Counted from the first letter of the stretch, positions 47,312-57,509 are shown. The stretch is 64,000 bases of DNA from Actinomyces sp. oral taxon 414 (GCF_001278845.1 NZ_CP012590.1:3286001-3350000), one strand, 5' to 3'. The notes: generated by a model from the sequence alone, not told the origin. Numbers and translations: made by a program.

Positions 47312-48628
47312 ATGACCGAACCCCGCGCCGTCGACCCCGCCTGGGTCGCCTCCCGCAACGCCGCCCTCCTCGCCGACCCCGCCGCCCGCGTCGCCGGCAA
47401 CGCCGTGGCCACCACCGACGTCGAGAAGCTCACCCTGGACCGCGCCGTCGTCACCTCGATCGACCCCTCGGTCTCCGACCTCATTCCCGACGCCGCCATC
47501 ACCGACCAGAAGCACTCGGGCCGCTGCTGGGCCTTCGCCGGCCTCAACGTCCTGCGCGCCCGCCTCATCAAGGAGCTGAACGTGGAGTCGGTGGAGCTGA
47601 GTCAGAGCTTCGTCTACTTCCACGACAAGCTGGAGAAGGCCGCCGCCTTCCTGGCCCGGGCCATCGCCGACGCCGAACGGCCGCTGGGCGACCGGGAGGT
47701 GACCGCGGCCCTGCAAGAGCCGATCGGCGACGGCGGCTGGTGGCCGGAGTTCGCCCGGCTCGTGGCCAAGTACGGGATGGCGCCGCACTACGCCATGCCG
47801 GACACGGACTCGGCCGCCAACTCCGACGCCATGAATGACCACCTGGCCACGGTGCTGCGCCGGGCCGCCCTGCGCCTGCGCGCGGCAGTGGCCGACGGCG
47901 CCGACCCCGAGCCGATCCGCGCGGCGGCGATGGAGGACGTCCACCGGATGCTCACCATCCACCTGGGCGTCCCGCCGAAGGAGTTCGTGTGGCAGTACCG
48001 GGACAAGGACAAGGCCTTCCACCGCGTCGGGACGCTGACCCCGCGCGAGTTCGCCGATCGCTACGCGCCCGGCCTGGAGGAGTTCGTCGTGGTGGCGCAC
48101 GACCCGCGCCCCGAGATCCCCCTCAATACCAGGTTCGGCATCGAGCGCACCGACCTCATGGTGGGAGAGCCCGTCCAGGAGCACGTCACCGCCTCCCTGG
48201 AGGTCCTCAAGGCGGCGGCGGTCGCGGCCATCCGCGACGGCGAGCCGGTGTGGTTCGCCTGCGACGTGGCCAAGCAGCGGGACAAGAAGGCCGGGATCTG
48301 GGACGCCGCCCTGCACGACTACGAGGGCCTGTACGGGGTGGGACTGTCCATGACCAAGGCGGAGCGGCTGGTGTCGCGCGAGTCGGCGCTCACCCACGCC
48401 ATGTGCCTGACGGGCGTGGATCTGCTCGACGGCGCGCCGCGGCGCTGGCGGGTGGAGAACTCCTGGGGCGAGGAGGTCGGCGAGAAGGGCTTCCACACCA
48501 TGAACGACTCGTGGTTCGACGAGTACGTCTTCCAGGTGGTGGTGCGCGTCGGCCGCCTGCCCCAAGAGGTGCGGGCGGCGCTGGAAGTCGAGCCGGTCAT
48601 GCTGCCCAGCTGGGACCCCATGTTCTGA
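47312..48628 (+). CDS. pepC: Aminopeptidase C (bleomycin hydrolase family, C1B)
   Basis: 438 residues, the family length. The papain-like active site is clear: Gln66 and Cys72 in ITDQKHSGRCWAF, His near 361 in SALTHAMCL and Asn near 382 in RVENSWGEE. YFHDKLEKA and FWQYRDKD-type segments are also typical. It removes N-terminal amino acids in the cytoplasm, usually as a hexamer. The ATG is chosen because upstream residues are an unstructured Gly/Pro extension. Confidence 0.95.
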   Translation: MTEPRAVDPAWVASRNAALLADPAARVAGNAVATTDVEKLTLDRAVVTSIDPSVSDLIPDAAITDQKHSGRCWAFAGLNVLRARLIKELNVESVELSQSFVYFHDKLEKAAAFLARAIADAERPLGDREVTAALQEPIGDGGWWPEFARLVAKYGMAPHYAMPDTDSAANSDAMNDHLATVLRRAALRLRAAVADGADPEPIRAAAMEDVHRMLTIHLGVPPKEFVWQYRDKDKAFHRVGTLTPREFADRYAPGLEEFVVVAHDPRPEIPLNTRFGIERTDLMVGEPVQEHVTASLEVLKAAAVAAIRDGEPVWFACDVAKQRDKKAGIWDAALHDYEGLYGVGLSMTKAERLVSRESALTHAMCLTGVDLLDGAPRRWRVENSWGEEVGEKGFHTMNDSWFDEYVFQVVVRVGRLPQEVRAALEVEPVMLPSWDPMF

Positions 48629-48697
48629 GCGGCCGGGGCGGGGGCCGGCGCGGGGCGGGTCGGGTCCGGGCCCGGAGGCGGGCCCGACCCCTTCATG

Positions 48698-48781
48698 CAC
48701 ACCCATCGACACTTTCCCCACCCTCATACACACTCATCAACACTTTCCCGGCCCTCATACACACTCATATACACTGTGTAC
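48698..48781. repeat. 31-bp tandem repeat directly upstream of the ATP-binding regulator
   Basis: Two full units (48698-48728 and 48729-48759) and a partial third. Each starts CACAC(C/T)CATC(G/A)ACACTTTCCC and ends CCCTCATA. The third runs into TACACTGTGTACATG at the start codon. They likely form an operator and promoter for the gene that follows. Confidence 0.8.
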
Positions 48782-50239
48782 ATGATTGTGGATCGTGACG
48801 ATCTCACCGAGGCGCTCGCCCGCCTGGAACTCGAGGGCGGCGACTGCCTCGAGATCGAGGCGAAGACCTTCTCCGAGTACTCCCACGCCGCCCTCGGCCC
48901 GACCCTGTCCGCCTTCGCGAACCTTCCCGGGGGCGGCACCATCCTGCTGGGCGTGAGCGAGAAACCCGTGTCCGTCGTCGGCGTCGAGCACCCCCGCGAT
49001 CTCAAGCAGGCGCTCGTTTCGCAGGCGCGGCAGGGCTTCTCCAGCGAGATCGCCGTTGACGTCTACGACTTCGACCTCGACGGGAGGACCGTTGTGGTCG
49101 CCAATGTCCAGGAGGCTCCCGTCAATGGCAAGCCGTGCCGATGGAAGGAGACGGGATGGGCCTACCTGCGCCAGTACGACGGCGACTACCGCATGTCGCT
49201 CCAGGAGGAGCAGCAGCTGCTTCTGAGGCACGAGCGCCCCCGCCAGGACTTGACCCCCGTGCCCGGCACCTCCGCGGGCAGCCTCGATGACGGCCTCGTG
49301 CGCTCCTTCCTCCACGCCGTGCGCGACGGCACAACCGTCTTCGCGAACCGACCCGATGCCGAAGTGCTCCTCGACCTCAATGTCCTCACCGAGAGCGGCG
49401 AGGCGACCCTGGCGGGCCTGTACGCACTGGGCCGCTACCCGCAGAAGAATTTCCCCGGGCTGTCCATCACCGCCGCGATCACGGGCGAGGAGGATGGGGT
49501 GCGCGCCTCGAACCGGTTCATGATCGTCGGTCCCCTGCCGCGGATGCTCACCGACGCCGTCGCCTGGGTCTCCCGCGCCATGCGCACGAGCATCCGCTTC
49601 GGCGACGACGGTCACGGCCGCAACGTCCACGAGTACCCGCTCGTCGCCGTCCGCGAACTCATCGCCAACGCACTCGTCCACCGGGACCTGTCCGAGCCGG
49701 CGCTTTCGAAGGGGATCGAGATCCGCCTGCTGCGGGACCGGCTTATCATCTCCAACCCCGGGGGTCTGTGGGGATTGAGCGTGGATCAACTCGGCACGCG
49801 CGACGGCAAGTCGGCCGTCAACGAGTACCTGTACAACATCTGCACCTTTGCGACGGACGGCGAGGAGCGCCGGGTCATCGAGGGCCTGGGCTCCGGGATC
49901 CGGGAAGTGCGACGGGCCCTGCGCGACGCGGATATGGAACCCGTCCGATTCCAGGACACGGGCGTGCGCTTCACGGCGCTCCTGCCGCGCGGCGCCCTGC
50001 TCTCCCCCCGTCCCGATACGACCTCGACGGTGCCCGACGAGGTCGCGGCCCTGTCGAGGAACGCCGCCGCCGTCTGGCTGTGCCTGGAGGACGGGGCCCG
50101 GACGCGGCAGCAGATCGTCGAGGCCGCGCACTTGACCGGGCGCCAGGCGGCGTATGCGCTCAATAAGCTCAAAGAGGCGGGGCTCATCGTCGTGCGCGGC
50201 GGCCGCGGCGATAGGGCCACCTCCTACGCGCGCGCCTGA
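48782..50239 (+). CDS. ATP-binding/AlbA_2 domain transcriptional regulator, full length
   Basis: 485 residues. N-terminal AlbA_2 domain (ECLEIEAKTFSEY-like region, AFANLPGGGTILLGV, at about 15-115) precedes a GHKL-like region (AVRELIANALVHRDLS, RLIISNPGGLWGLS, EGLGSGIREVRRAL). A C-terminal winged helix (TRQQIVEAAHLTGRQAAYALNKLKEAGLI) completes it. The gene at 21654-22736 is a shorter relative. Such proteins act as regulators in stress or defence settings; the true role is unknown. ATG follows tandem repeats within a promoter-like stretch and may be leaderless. Confidence 0.8.
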   Translation: MIVDRDDLTEALARLELEGGDCLEIEAKTFSEYSHAALGPTLSAFANLPGGGTILLGVSEKPVSVVGVEHPRDLKQALVSQARQGFSSEIAVDVYDFDLDGRTVVVANVQEAPVNGKPCRWKETGWAYLRQYDGDYRMSLQEEQQLLLRHERPRQDLTPVPGTSAGSLDDGLVRSFLHAVRDGTTVFANRPDAEVLLDLNVLTESGEATLAGLYALGRYPQKNFPGLSITAAITGEEDGVRASNRFMIVGPLPRMLTDAVAWVSRAMRTSIRFGDDGHGRNVHEYPLVAVRELIANALVHRDLSEPALSKGIEIRLLRDRLIISNPGGLWGLSVDQLGTRDGKSAVNEYLYNICTFATDGEERRVIEGLGSGIREVRRALRDADMEPVRFQDTGVRFTALLPRGALLSPRPDTTSTVPDEVAALSRNAAAVWLCLEDGARTRQQIVEAAHLTGRQAAYALNKLKEAGLIVVRGGRGDRATSYARA

Positions 50240-50430
50240 AAGTATCCGACGGCGCTCCCCTCCGGGCCCGCCGGACGCCGCCTTCTACGCGCGCCCGAGA
50301 GGATCGCCGCCACCCGCGGACCCCGCCGCCGTCCACCCGCAGGCCCTCGTCTGTCCATCCGTTGAATCTCACTGCCGCCACCCGCCCGCCATTGGATAGG
50401 GTCGGTTGACCACATGTAAGGAGAGACACC

Positions 50431-51150
50431 ATGGGACGAGGAGTCCAAGGGGCGGTTCTCAGGATGCTCCGAGTGCCGGAGTACCGCCTGATGGTCACTC
50501 GTGTGACGACGGCCGATCCGTACACGGACATCACCGTCGTCTGCCCGCCGCTCCTCGGCGAGGCGGCCCGGCCGCTGCCGCCGACCGTCTGGGTGCGCAT
50601 GTGGATCCCGGAGGGGCTGCGCGAACACCAGCGCGCCTACACCCTCACCGGCGTCGACCGGCGGACGGCGAGCGCCCACATCCTCGTCTTCCACCACGAG
50701 CCGAACGGGCCGGCCTCGCGCTGGGCGCTGACCACCGTGCCCGGGGACAAGGTGTCCGTCCAGATCATGGGCGGCACCCGCTACCGCACGCCCGAACCCG
50801 GCCAGAGCATGCTCCTGGTCGGCGACCCGGCCTCGGCGCCCGCCATGGTCGAGGCGGTCGACGCCGCCGACGCGACCTGCCGCATCGTCGTCGTCCTCCA
50901 GTCCGACGACGACTCCCCGCCCCTGCCCGACCGCGAGCATCAGCTGATCCGCGTCCCGCCGGAGGACCCCGCCGCCCTGGCCGACGCCGTCCGGGACGCC
51001 CTGGGGCGGGCGCGACCCGACTGGGCGTGGGTGGCGCTGGAGAGCGCGGCCACCAAGTCCATCAGGAGGCTCGTCGAGAGCGCGGGCGTCCCCCGCCGGG
51101 CGATCCAGGCCCAGGCCTACTGGATACGCGGACGCGCCATGGGCACCTGA
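50431..51150 (+). CDS. Siderophore-interacting protein (FAD-binding ferric reductase type)
   Basis: 239 residues. The FAD-binding barrel has QRAYTLTG, then AHILVFHHEPNGPASRWALTTVPGD; a NAD(P)H-like domain follows (MLLVGDPASAPAMVEAV, WVALESAATKSIRRLV, QAQAYWIRGRAMG). Members release iron from ferric siderophores by reduction. The ATG has AAGGAG seven bases upstream. No siderophore biosynthesis or transport gene is adjacent. Confidence 0.9.
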   Translation: MGRGVQGAVLRMLRVPEYRLMVTRVTTADPYTDITVVCPPLLGEAARPLPPTVWVRMWIPEGLREHQRAYTLTGVDRRTASAHILVFHHEPNGPASRWALTTVPGDKVSVQIMGGTRYRTPEPGQSMLLVGDPASAPAMVEAVDAADATCRIVVVLQSDDDSPPLPDREHQLIRVPPEDPAALADAVRDALGRARPDWAWVALESAATKSIRRLVESAGVPRRAIQAQAYWIRGRAMGT

Positions 51151-51274
51151 GGCCCGCCCGGGGCCGAGCGCGCGGGGCGGCCCGGGGCAGGGCGGCGCAT
51201 CGTGGGGCAACCCGGGCGGCCGCCGGCGGAGGGTCTCATGGCTCCCCCACAGGTGCGCCTGCCATGATGGCGCC

Positions 51275-51685
51275 ATGGACCTCTTCGCACGCACGATCGG
51301 GAACGCGGCCGGCCTGTGGCTGGCCGTGAAACTGCTGTCGGGGATGAGCGTGCCGGGCGCGCCGACGACCCTCGCGATGATCGCCAACCTGCTCGTCGTC
51401 GGGCTCGTCCTGGCGCTGGTCAACTCGATCATCAAGCCGGTGGCGCGCTTCATCGCCTTCCCCCTGTACCTCATCACCTTCGGCCTGTTCGCGCTCGTGG
51501 TCAACGGGGCGATGCTGCTGCTGACCAGCAACGTGACCGACGCCCTCACCGGCGTGGGCGAGGAGCTGGGGCTGACGCTGGGGCTGCACGTGGCGACCTT
51601 TGGGACGGCGGTCGTCGGCTCGCTCCTGGTCTCGCTGATCTCGGCGGTCGTGGTCGGCCTGATCGGCCCCGGCAAGAACGATTGA
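51275..51685 (+). CDS. Phage holin family (PF04020-type) membrane protein
   Basis: 136 residues with four membrane helices. The family signature is visible in NSIIKPVARFIAFPLYLITFGLFALVVNGAML. Despite the name the family is a common chromosomal membrane protein and no phage gene is nearby. The function is unknown. Confidence 0.85.
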   Translation: MDLFARTIGNAAGLWLAVKLLSGMSVPGAPTTLAMIANLLVVGLVLALVNSIIKPVARFIAFPLYLITFGLFALVVNGAMLLLTSNVTDALTGVGEELGLTLGLHVATFGTAVVGSLLVSLISAVVVGLIGPGKND

Positions 51686-51825
51686 GCCCCGGTGCGCCGG
51701 GCCGGACCGGACCGGGCACCGGGCCGGCCACGGACGCCGGCCGCGGACCGGCCGCGGCCACCGGCGAGACCGGCCCGCGCCCGCGCCGTCGCCGATCCGG
51801 GCGCACCATTTGCCACAATGACCCC

Positions 51826-53268
51826 ATGCCCCGCACCGACCTGTCAGCCCTCCCCATCGCCTTGAGCCCCCTGGACGGCCGCTACCGCGCCGTCGTCGCC
51901 CCCCTGATCGACCACCTGTCCGAAGCCGCCCTCAACCGGGCGCGCCTGCGGGTGGAGGTCGAGTGGCTCATCCATCTGACCGACGGCGGCGTCCTGCCCG
52001 GCGCCCCCCGCCTGAGCGAGTCCGAGAGGGCCCACCTGCGCGGGCTCGTCAACGCCTTCGGCGCCGAGGACATCGCCGAACTGGCCGATATCGAGGCCGT
52101 CACCCACCACGACGTCAAGGCCGTGGAGTACCTGCTCAAGCGGCGGCTCGACGCCGTGCCCGCCTCGGTCGCGTCGGCGGGCCCCGGCCCCTCCGTGCTG
52201 CCCGCGCTGCACGAGATCGTCCACATCTTCTGCACCAGCGAGGACATCAACAACCTCGCCTACGCCCTGACCATCCGCTCCGCCGTCGAGGGTGTGTGGC
52301 TGCCGGCGGCCCGCGGGCTCGTGGAGGACCTGACCGCCCTCGCCCGCGAGCAGGCGCGCACACCCATGCTCTCGCGCACCCACGGCCAGCCGGCCACGCC
52401 CACCACGCTCGGCAAGGAGATGGCGGTGCTCGCCCACCGCCTGGCCCGCCAGGCGCGCCGCGTCGAGGGCGCGCAGTACCTGGGCAAGATCAATGGCGCC
52501 ACCGGCACCTACGGCGCGCACGTCGTGGCCGTGCCGGGGGCCGACTGGGAGGCGGTCGCCCGCTCCTTCGTGGAGGGTCTGGGGCTGACCTGGAACCCGC
52601 TGACCACCCAGATCGAGTCCCACGACTGGCAGGCCGAGCTCTACTCCGACGTCGCCCGCTTCAACCGCATCGCCCACAACCTGGCCACCGACGTGTGGAC
52701 TTACATCTCGCTGGGCTACTTCCGCCAGCGCCTGAGCGCGCAGGGCTCCACCGGCTCGTCGACCATGCCGCACAAGGTCAACCCGATCCGCTTCGAGAAC
52801 GGCGAGGCCAACCTGGAGATCTCCTGCGCCCTGCTGGAGACGCTGGCCGCCACGCTGGTCACCTCCCGCCTCCAGCGCGACCTGACCGACTCCACCACGC
52901 AGCGCAACGTGGGCGTGGCCCTGGGTCACTCGCTGCTGGCGATTGACAATATCCGCCGCGGCCTGGCCGGGCTCGACGTCGATCGCGCCCGCCTGGAGGC
53001 CGACCTCGACGCCGCCTGGGAGGTGCTGGGCGAGCCGGTGCAGCAGGCCATGCGGGCGGCCGCCGTGGCCGGGGCGAGGGGTATGGCCGACCCCTACGAG
53101 CGCCTCAAGGAGCTCACCCGCGGCAAGCGGGTGACGCCCGAGGCCATGCGCGAGTTCATCTCCGGCCTGGGCATGCCCGACGACGTCGAGGCCCGCCTGC
53201 TCGCCCTGACCCCCGCCGCCTACACGGGCCTGGCCGCCCACCTGGTGTCGCACCTGGATGAGGAGTAG
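51826..53268 (+). CDS. purB: Adenylosuccinate lyase
   Basis: 480 residues of the fumarase/aspartase superfamily. LSPLDGRYRAVVAPL at the N-terminus, THHDVKAVEYLLK, TSEDINNLAY, SRTHGQPATPTTLGKEMAV and the signature GSSTMPHKVNPIRFENGEA near 310-328 are present. It acts twice in purine synthesis, cleaving SAICAR and adenylosuccinate. The protein resembles the E. coli type of PurB. The ATG is chosen by alignment with the family start. Confidence 0.95.
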   Translation: MPRTDLSALPIALSPLDGRYRAVVAPLIDHLSEAALNRARLRVEVEWLIHLTDGGVLPGAPRLSESERAHLRGLVNAFGAEDIAELADIEAVTHHDVKAVEYLLKRRLDAVPASVASAGPGPSVLPALHEIVHIFCTSEDINNLAYALTIRSAVEGVWLPAARGLVEDLTALAREQARTPMLSRTHGQPATPTTLGKEMAVLAHRLARQARRVEGAQYLGKINGATGTYGAHVVAVPGADWEAVARSFVEGLGLTWNPLTTQIESHDWQAELYSDVARFNRIAHNLATDVWTYISLGYFRQRLSAQGSTGSSTMPHKVNPIRFENGEANLEISCALLETLAATLVTSRLQRDLTDSTTQRNVGVALGHSLLAIDNIRRGLAGLDVDRARLEADLDAAWEVLGEPVQQAMRAAAVAGARGMADPYERLKELTRGKRVTPEAMREFISGLGMPDDVEARLLALTPAAYTGLAAHLVSHLDEE

Positions 53269-53317
53269 GGGCGCCGACGGCGGTCGCGGGGCCAGCGCCG
53301 CGCGGGGAACTACCCGA

Positions 53318-54061
53318 CTACCGGAACTGCCTCATGATGGACATGAGGATCGACAGGATGATCCAGCCGATGATGATGGCCGGGCCGAACTTGCCAGTGG
53401 CCGGCTGGTCCGAGCGCTTCGCGCGGTACTGGAAGGTCCGGTCGGTCCGGGCCGCCGGCGACGGGCGGATGCCCTGAGGCGGACGGAAGTCCTGCGATGG
53501 GCGGAAGCCCTGAGGCGGACGGGGACCCGGGGACGAGCGGAAGCTCTGAGGCGGCACTGGCGCGGGACCCGGAGCCCGGTCCCGGCCGGGAGCGGGAGCC
53601 GGCCGCCCCGGCGCGGCCGGACGCTGGGCCAGCGCCTGGGCCTGGGCCTGGCGCTGGGCGGCGACCTGGTACCGCGATCCCTGGCGCTGCGGGGTCGGGG
53701 CCTGCCGACCGTACGCGGGGGCCTGGCGCTGCGGAGCCCGGTGCTGGGCGGCCTGATGCTCGTGCTGCACGACCTCCTGGCGCATCGCCCGCTGCTGCGC
53801 CGCGGCCTGGCGGCGCAGCTCGGCGTACCCGGCGCCGAATCCGACGCCGTCGGACCCGCCGCCGTCGGACCCGCCGTTCGCGCCCTCGCCCTGCTCGGGG
53901 GCGGCGTCGAAGGCGGAGACGTCGAACAGCGGGGAGCCCATGAGCGGGTCTCCGAGCACGGAGCCGAAGGGCTCGTCGTCCTGCCAGCCGACGTCCGAGG
54001 GCGTCCAGCCGGCGGGGGCCCAGGTATCGATATCGTCCACGAGGCGGCGCTGGTCGGTCAT
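53318..54061 (-). CDS. Pro/Gln-rich protein with C-terminal membrane helix
   Basis: 247 residues. The N-terminal 60 residues are acidic (DDIDTWAPAGWTPSDVGWQDDEPFG), followed by a Gln/Arg/Pro-rich disordered region with repeated PPQGFRPSQDFRP units. One helix ends the protein (KFGPAIIIGWIILSILMSIMRQF). It is a likely tail-anchored membrane protein of unknown function. An ATG four codons upstream is equally possible. Confidence 0.6.
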   Translation of the reverse strand: MTDQRRLVDDIDTWAPAGWTPSDVGWQDDEPFGSVLGDPLMGSPLFDVSAFDAAPEQGEGANGGSDGGGSDGVGFGAGYAELRRQAAAQQRAMRQEVVQHEHQAAQHRAPQRQAPAYGRQAPTPQRQGSRYQVAAQRQAQAQALAQRPAAPGRPAPAPGRDRAPGPAPVPPQSFRSSPGPRPPQGFRPSQDFRPPQGIRPSPAARTDRTFQYRAKRSDQPATGKFGPAIIIGWIILSILMSIMRQFR

Positions 54062-54124
54062 GCCCCCCAGCATCCCACCCTTCCCTCCTCGCCTCCACCG
54101 AGACCGGCGGGAAGGACCCGACAG

Positions 54125-54153
54125 TTGACACCCCTACCCCCCAGGGGTATTTT
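54125..54153 (+). promoter_or_regulatory. csoR promoter with copper operator in the spacer
   Basis: TTGACA at 54125-54130 and TATTTT at 54148-54153 are spaced 17 bp. The spacer contains TACCCCCCAGGGGTA (54135-54149), the C-rich/G-rich palindrome typical of CsoR operators. A bound CsoR would block polymerase; copper should release it. Confidence 0.8.
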
Positions 54154-54195
54154 CTCTGTCGTCAGGACATCCGCACCGATCACCGGGAGGCAGCC

Positions 54196-54477
54196 GTGGC
54201 CGGCTACACGGGCAGCAAGGAGGACCACCTCAGGCGACTGCGCCGCATCGAGGGCCAGGTCCGCGGAATCTCCCGCATGATCGAGGAGGACACCTACTGC
54301 ATCGATGTGCTCACGCAGATCTCCGCCGCCACCAGCGCGCTGCGGGCCGTGAGCCTCGGCCTGCTGGAGGACCACATGAGCCACTGCGTCCTCCACGCCG
54401 CCCAGTCCTCCGAGGCCGAGGGCCGCGCCAAGATCCGCGAGGCCTCCGACGCCATCGCCCGCCTCGTCAAGTCCTGA
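54196..54477 (+). CDS. csoR: CsoR-type copper-sensing repressor
   Basis: 93 residues from GTG, preceded by GGGAGG. All-helical fold with the Cu(I) ligands Cys35, His60 and Cys64 (YCIDVL, DHMSHC). LRRLRRIEGQVRGI is the conserved DNA-contact region. It is the first gene of a csoR-copZ-copA operon and should repress it until Cu(I) binds. Confidence 0.95.
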   Translation: MAGYTGSKEDHLRRLRRIEGQVRGISRMIEEDTYCIDVLTQISAATSALRAVSLGLLEDHMSHCVLHAAQSSEAEGRAKIREASDAIARLVKS

Positions 54478-54522
54478 GGCCGCGGGCACCGCGAGCACGC
54501 ATTCACACGAAGGAGCAATATC

Positions 54523-54786
54523 ATGGCCGACTTCACCGCCGACGGCATTGACCGCACCACCACCCTCAGGCTCTCCGGCCTGACCTGCGAGCACTGCGTC
54601 GCCCACGTCACCGAGGAGCTCAAGGCCCTCGACGGCGTCAAGAACGTGAGCGTTGTCCTCCACAAGGGCGGGCAGTCCGTGGCCACCGTCGTCTCCGACG
54701 TCCTCCTCGACGATGACGCCCTCAGGGACGCCGTCGACGAGGCGGGCGACTACACCGTCGACGCCATCGAGCGCGACGCCGCCTGA
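54523..54786 (+). CDS. copZ: Copper chaperone, heavy-metal-associated domain
   Basis: 87 residues. The metal site is GLTCEHC with Cys22 and Cys25, in place of the more usual GMTCxxC. The HMA fold continues through [22 protein letters not shown]. The protein should carry Cu(I) to CopA. ATG is preceded by AAGGAG. Confidence 0.9.
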   Translation: MADFTADGIDRTTTLRLSGLTCEHCVAHVTEELKALDGVKNVSVVLHKGGQSVATVVSDVLLDDDALRDAVDEAGDYTVDAIERDAA

Positions 54787-54901
54787 CGCGGGCCCCGCCC
54801 CGCACCCCCGAGCGGCCCACCCGGCCGCCGACCCACCGACGACGACGGGCCGGACCGCCGCGAACGCGACCGGCCCGTCGTCGTCCCTTCAGGAGCCCCC
54901 T

Positions 54902-57433
54902 ATGAGCCAGCAGACACCCGCCACCGCCCCGATGGGCACCGTCGACCTCGCCGTCGGCGGCATGACCTGCGCCTCCTGCGTGGCGCGAGTGGAGAAGAAG
55001 CTCGGCAAGCTCGACGGCGTGACCGCCAGCGTCAACCTCGCCACCGAGTCCGCCCACATCGTCCTGACCCGGGAGGTGAGCGACGACGAGCTCATCGCCA
55101 CCGTGGCCCGCGCCGGATACACCGCCGCCGTCACCGGGCGGACGACGGCGCAGTCGGCCGGTCCGCGGCCGGCCAGCTCTGACGGGGACGGCGCACCACC
55201 GGATCCGACCACTGCGGCAAAGCCCGCCGCCGCCGAGCCCGCCGCGGAGCCCGCCGCCGCTCCCGCCCAGCGGATCGGCGCCTCCCACCTGGAGCGCGCC
55301 GCCGACCTCAGACAGCGCCTCATCCTGGCCCTGCTCATGTCCGTCCCCGTCATGGCGATCTCCATGGTCCCGGCCCTCCAGTTCGTCGGCTGGCAGTGGA
55401 TCATCGCCGAGCTGACCGCTCCGGTGGTCACCTGGGCCGCCTGGCCCTTCCACAGGGCGGCCTTCCGGGCCCTGCGCCACGGCGCCTTCACCATGGACAC
55501 GCTCGTGTCCCTCGGGGTCGTCGCCGCCACCGGCTGGAGCCTGTGGGCCATGATCTGGGGCGGCGCCGGCCACCTGGGCATGCGCATGTCCATGGAGTTC
55601 CTGCCCCGGGCGCAGGGACACCACGCCCACATGTACTTCGAGTCGGCCGCCTGGGTGGTCACCTTCCTCCTGGCGGGCCGCTACGCCGAGGCCCGCGCCA
55701 AGTACCACTCCGGCGACGCCCTGCGCGCCCTCCTCGAACTCGGCGCCAAAGAGGTCACCGCGGTGCGCCTGACCTCGCCGTCGGGATCGTCCGACGCCGT
55801 CGACGTGCTGGACGAGGACGGCGCCCCGCGGCCCGACGCCCGGCGCACCGAGGAGCGCCTCGGCGTGGACGAGCTGCACCCCGGCGACCTGTTCGCCGTC
55901 CGGCCCGGGGAGAAGATCGCCACCGACGGCGTGGTCGTCGAGGGCGCCTCCGCCGTCGACGCCTCCATGCTCACCGGCGAGTCCGTGCCCGTGGACGTCG
56001 GCGCGGGCGACGAGGTCACCGGCGCCACCGTCAATGTCTCCGGCGCGCTGCTGGTGCGGGCCACCCGCGTCGGCGAGGGCACCACCCTGGCCCGCATCGG
56101 GGCGATGGTCACGGCCGCCCAGGCCGGCAAGGCCCCCGTCCAGCGCCTGGCCGACCGCATCTCCGGCGTCTTCGTACCGGCGGTCCTGATGCTCTCGGCG
56201 GCCACGCTCGCCGTGTGGCTCCTGCTGGGCCAGTCCCTCCAGCAGGCCTTCATGGCGGCGGTGGCGGTCCTGGTCATCGCCTGCCCCTGCGCGCTCGGCC
56301 TGGCCACACCCACGGCGCTGCTGGTGGGGTCGGGGCGCGCCGCCCGGCTCGGCGTGGTCATTAAGGGCCCCGAGGTCCTGGAGTCCACCCGGGCGCTGGA
56401 GACGATCGTCCTGGACAAGACCGGCACCGTCACCGAGGGGCGCATGAGCCTGGACGCGCGCGACGGCGTCGTGACCGTGGGCGGGACGAGCAGGGAGCGG
56501 GCCCTGCTCACGGCGGGGGCGCTGGAGGCGGCGAGCGAGCATCCGGTCGCGGCGGCCATCGCCCAGGCCGCGCGGGCCGAGCTCGGCGAGCTGCCGCCGG
56601 TCCGGGACTTCTCCAACCACGAGGGGCGGGGCGTGAGCGGGCGCGTCGAGGGGCGCGAGGCGGCCGTGGGGCGGGCGGCCTGGCTGGTCGAGCGGGGCGT
56701 GGAGCTGCCCGACGGGGCCCGCGAGGCGCTGGCCGCCCTCGAGGCCGACGGCGCCACCGCCGTCGTCCTGGCCGTCGCCGCCGACGACGATGACCGGCCC
56801 GATACCTGGCCCGACGGCGGTGACCGGCCCGGCGCCGCTCGGGGCGGGAGCGCACTGCGCGCCGAAGCCGTCCTGGCGGTGCGCGACACCATCCGCCCCA
56901 CCTCCCGCGAGGCGATCGGCCGGCTGCGCGAACTCGGGGTGCGCCCCGTCCTGCTCACCGGGGACAACGCCCGAGCGGCCGCGCGGGTGGCCGCCGAGGT
57001 GGGGATCGGGGCCGAGGACGTGCGCGCCGAGGTCCTGCCCGGGGACAAGCGCGACGTCGTCGCCGCCCTTCAGGCCGGCGGGCGGCACGTGGGCATGGTG
57101 GGCGACGGCGTCAACGACGCCGCGGCCCTGGCCCAGGCCGGGGCGCAGGGCCTGGGCTTCGCCATGGGCTCAGGGACGGACGTGGCCATTGAGGCCGCCG
57201 ATATCATTCTCGTGCGCACCGATCTGGGCGCCGTCGTGGACGCCATCAAGGTCAGCCGGGATACGCTGCGCATTATCAAGCAGAACCTGTTCTGGGCCTT
57301 CGCCTACAATGTGGCGGCGATTCCGCTGGCGGCGGCCGGGCTGCTCAACCCCATGATCGCCGGGGCCGCCATGGCCTGCTCCAGCGTCATTGTGGTGACC
57401 AATTCGCTGCGCCTGCGCCGCGCCGGCCGTTGA
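54902..57433 (+). CDS. copA: Copper-exporting P-type ATPase
   Basis: 843 residues. N-terminal HMA domain with GGMTCASC (Cys23, Cys26), a linker rich in Ala/Pro, then eight membrane helices. The P1B motifs are TGES near 358, CPC at 461-463, DKTGT at 505, [10 protein letters not shown] and [12 protein letters not shown] near 733. A second metal-binding region with GHLGMRMSM and QGHHAHMY lies between the first helices. It exports Cu(I) using ATP and is the last gene of the csoR operon. ATG follows CAGGAGCCCCCT. A 22-bp repeat array begins 33 bp after the stop. Confidence 0.95.
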   Translation: MSQQTPATAPMGTVDLAVGGMTCASCVARVEKKLGKLDGVTASVNLATESAHIVLTREVSDDELIATVARAGYTAAVTGRTTAQSAGPRPASSDGDGAPPDPTTAAKPAAAEPAAEPAAAPAQRIGASHLERAADLRQRLILALLMSVPVMAISMVPALQFVGWQWIIAELTAPVVTWAAWPFHRAAFRALRHGAFTMDTLVSLGVVAATGWSLWAMIWGGAGHLGMRMSMEFLPRAQGHHAHMYFESAAWVVTFLLAGRYAEARAKYHSGDALRALLELGAKEVTAVRLTSPSGSSDAVDVLDEDGAPRPDARRTEERLGVDELHPGDLFAVRPGEKIATDGVVVEGASAVDASMLTGESVPVDVGAGDEVTGATVNVSGALLVRATRVGEGTTLARIGAMVTAAQAGKAPVQRLADRISGVFVPAVLMLSAATLAVWLLLGQSLQQAFMAAVAVLVIACPCALGLATPTALLVGSGRAARLGVVIKGPEVLESTRALETIVLDKTGTVTEGRMSLDARDGVVTVGGTSRERALLTAGALEAASEHPVAAAIAQAARAELGELPPVRDFSNHEGRGVSGRVEGREAAVGRAAWLVERGVELPDGAREALAALEADGATAVVLAVAADDDDRPDTWPDGGDRPGAARGGSALRAEAVLAVRDTIRPTSREAIGRLRELGVRPVLLTGDNARAAARVAAEVGIGAEDVRAEVLPGDKRDVVAALQAGGRHVGMVGDGVNDAAALAQAGAQGLGFAMGSGTDVAIEAADIILVRTDLGAVVDAIKVSRDTLRIIKQNLFWAFAYNVAAIPLAAAGLLNPMIAGAAMACSSVIVVTNSLRLRRAGR

Positions 57434-57465
57434 GACCGCTCCTCCCCGCCCTCGCCCCTTTCACC

Positions 57466-57509
57466 GAAACCGGCGGAAACGACACGCGAGACCGGCGGAA
57501 AGTGCACAT
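57466..57509 (+). repeat. 22-bp repeat array (two units) after copA
   Basis: Units start at 57466 and 57488 (GAAACCGGCGGAAA, GAGACCGGCGGAAA); the last is followed by GTGCACAT. It has the same orientation as copA. The remaining 145 bp to the next gene show nothing recognisable. Confidence 0.85.

Noticed and set aside
48698..48781. Tandem repeat as a CRISPR or phage attachment site
   Set aside because: Units abut directly, sit at a promoter, and no integrase is present.
51275..51685. Prophage indicated by a holin-family gene
   Set aside because: The family is a common chromosomal membrane protein and no other phage gene is near.
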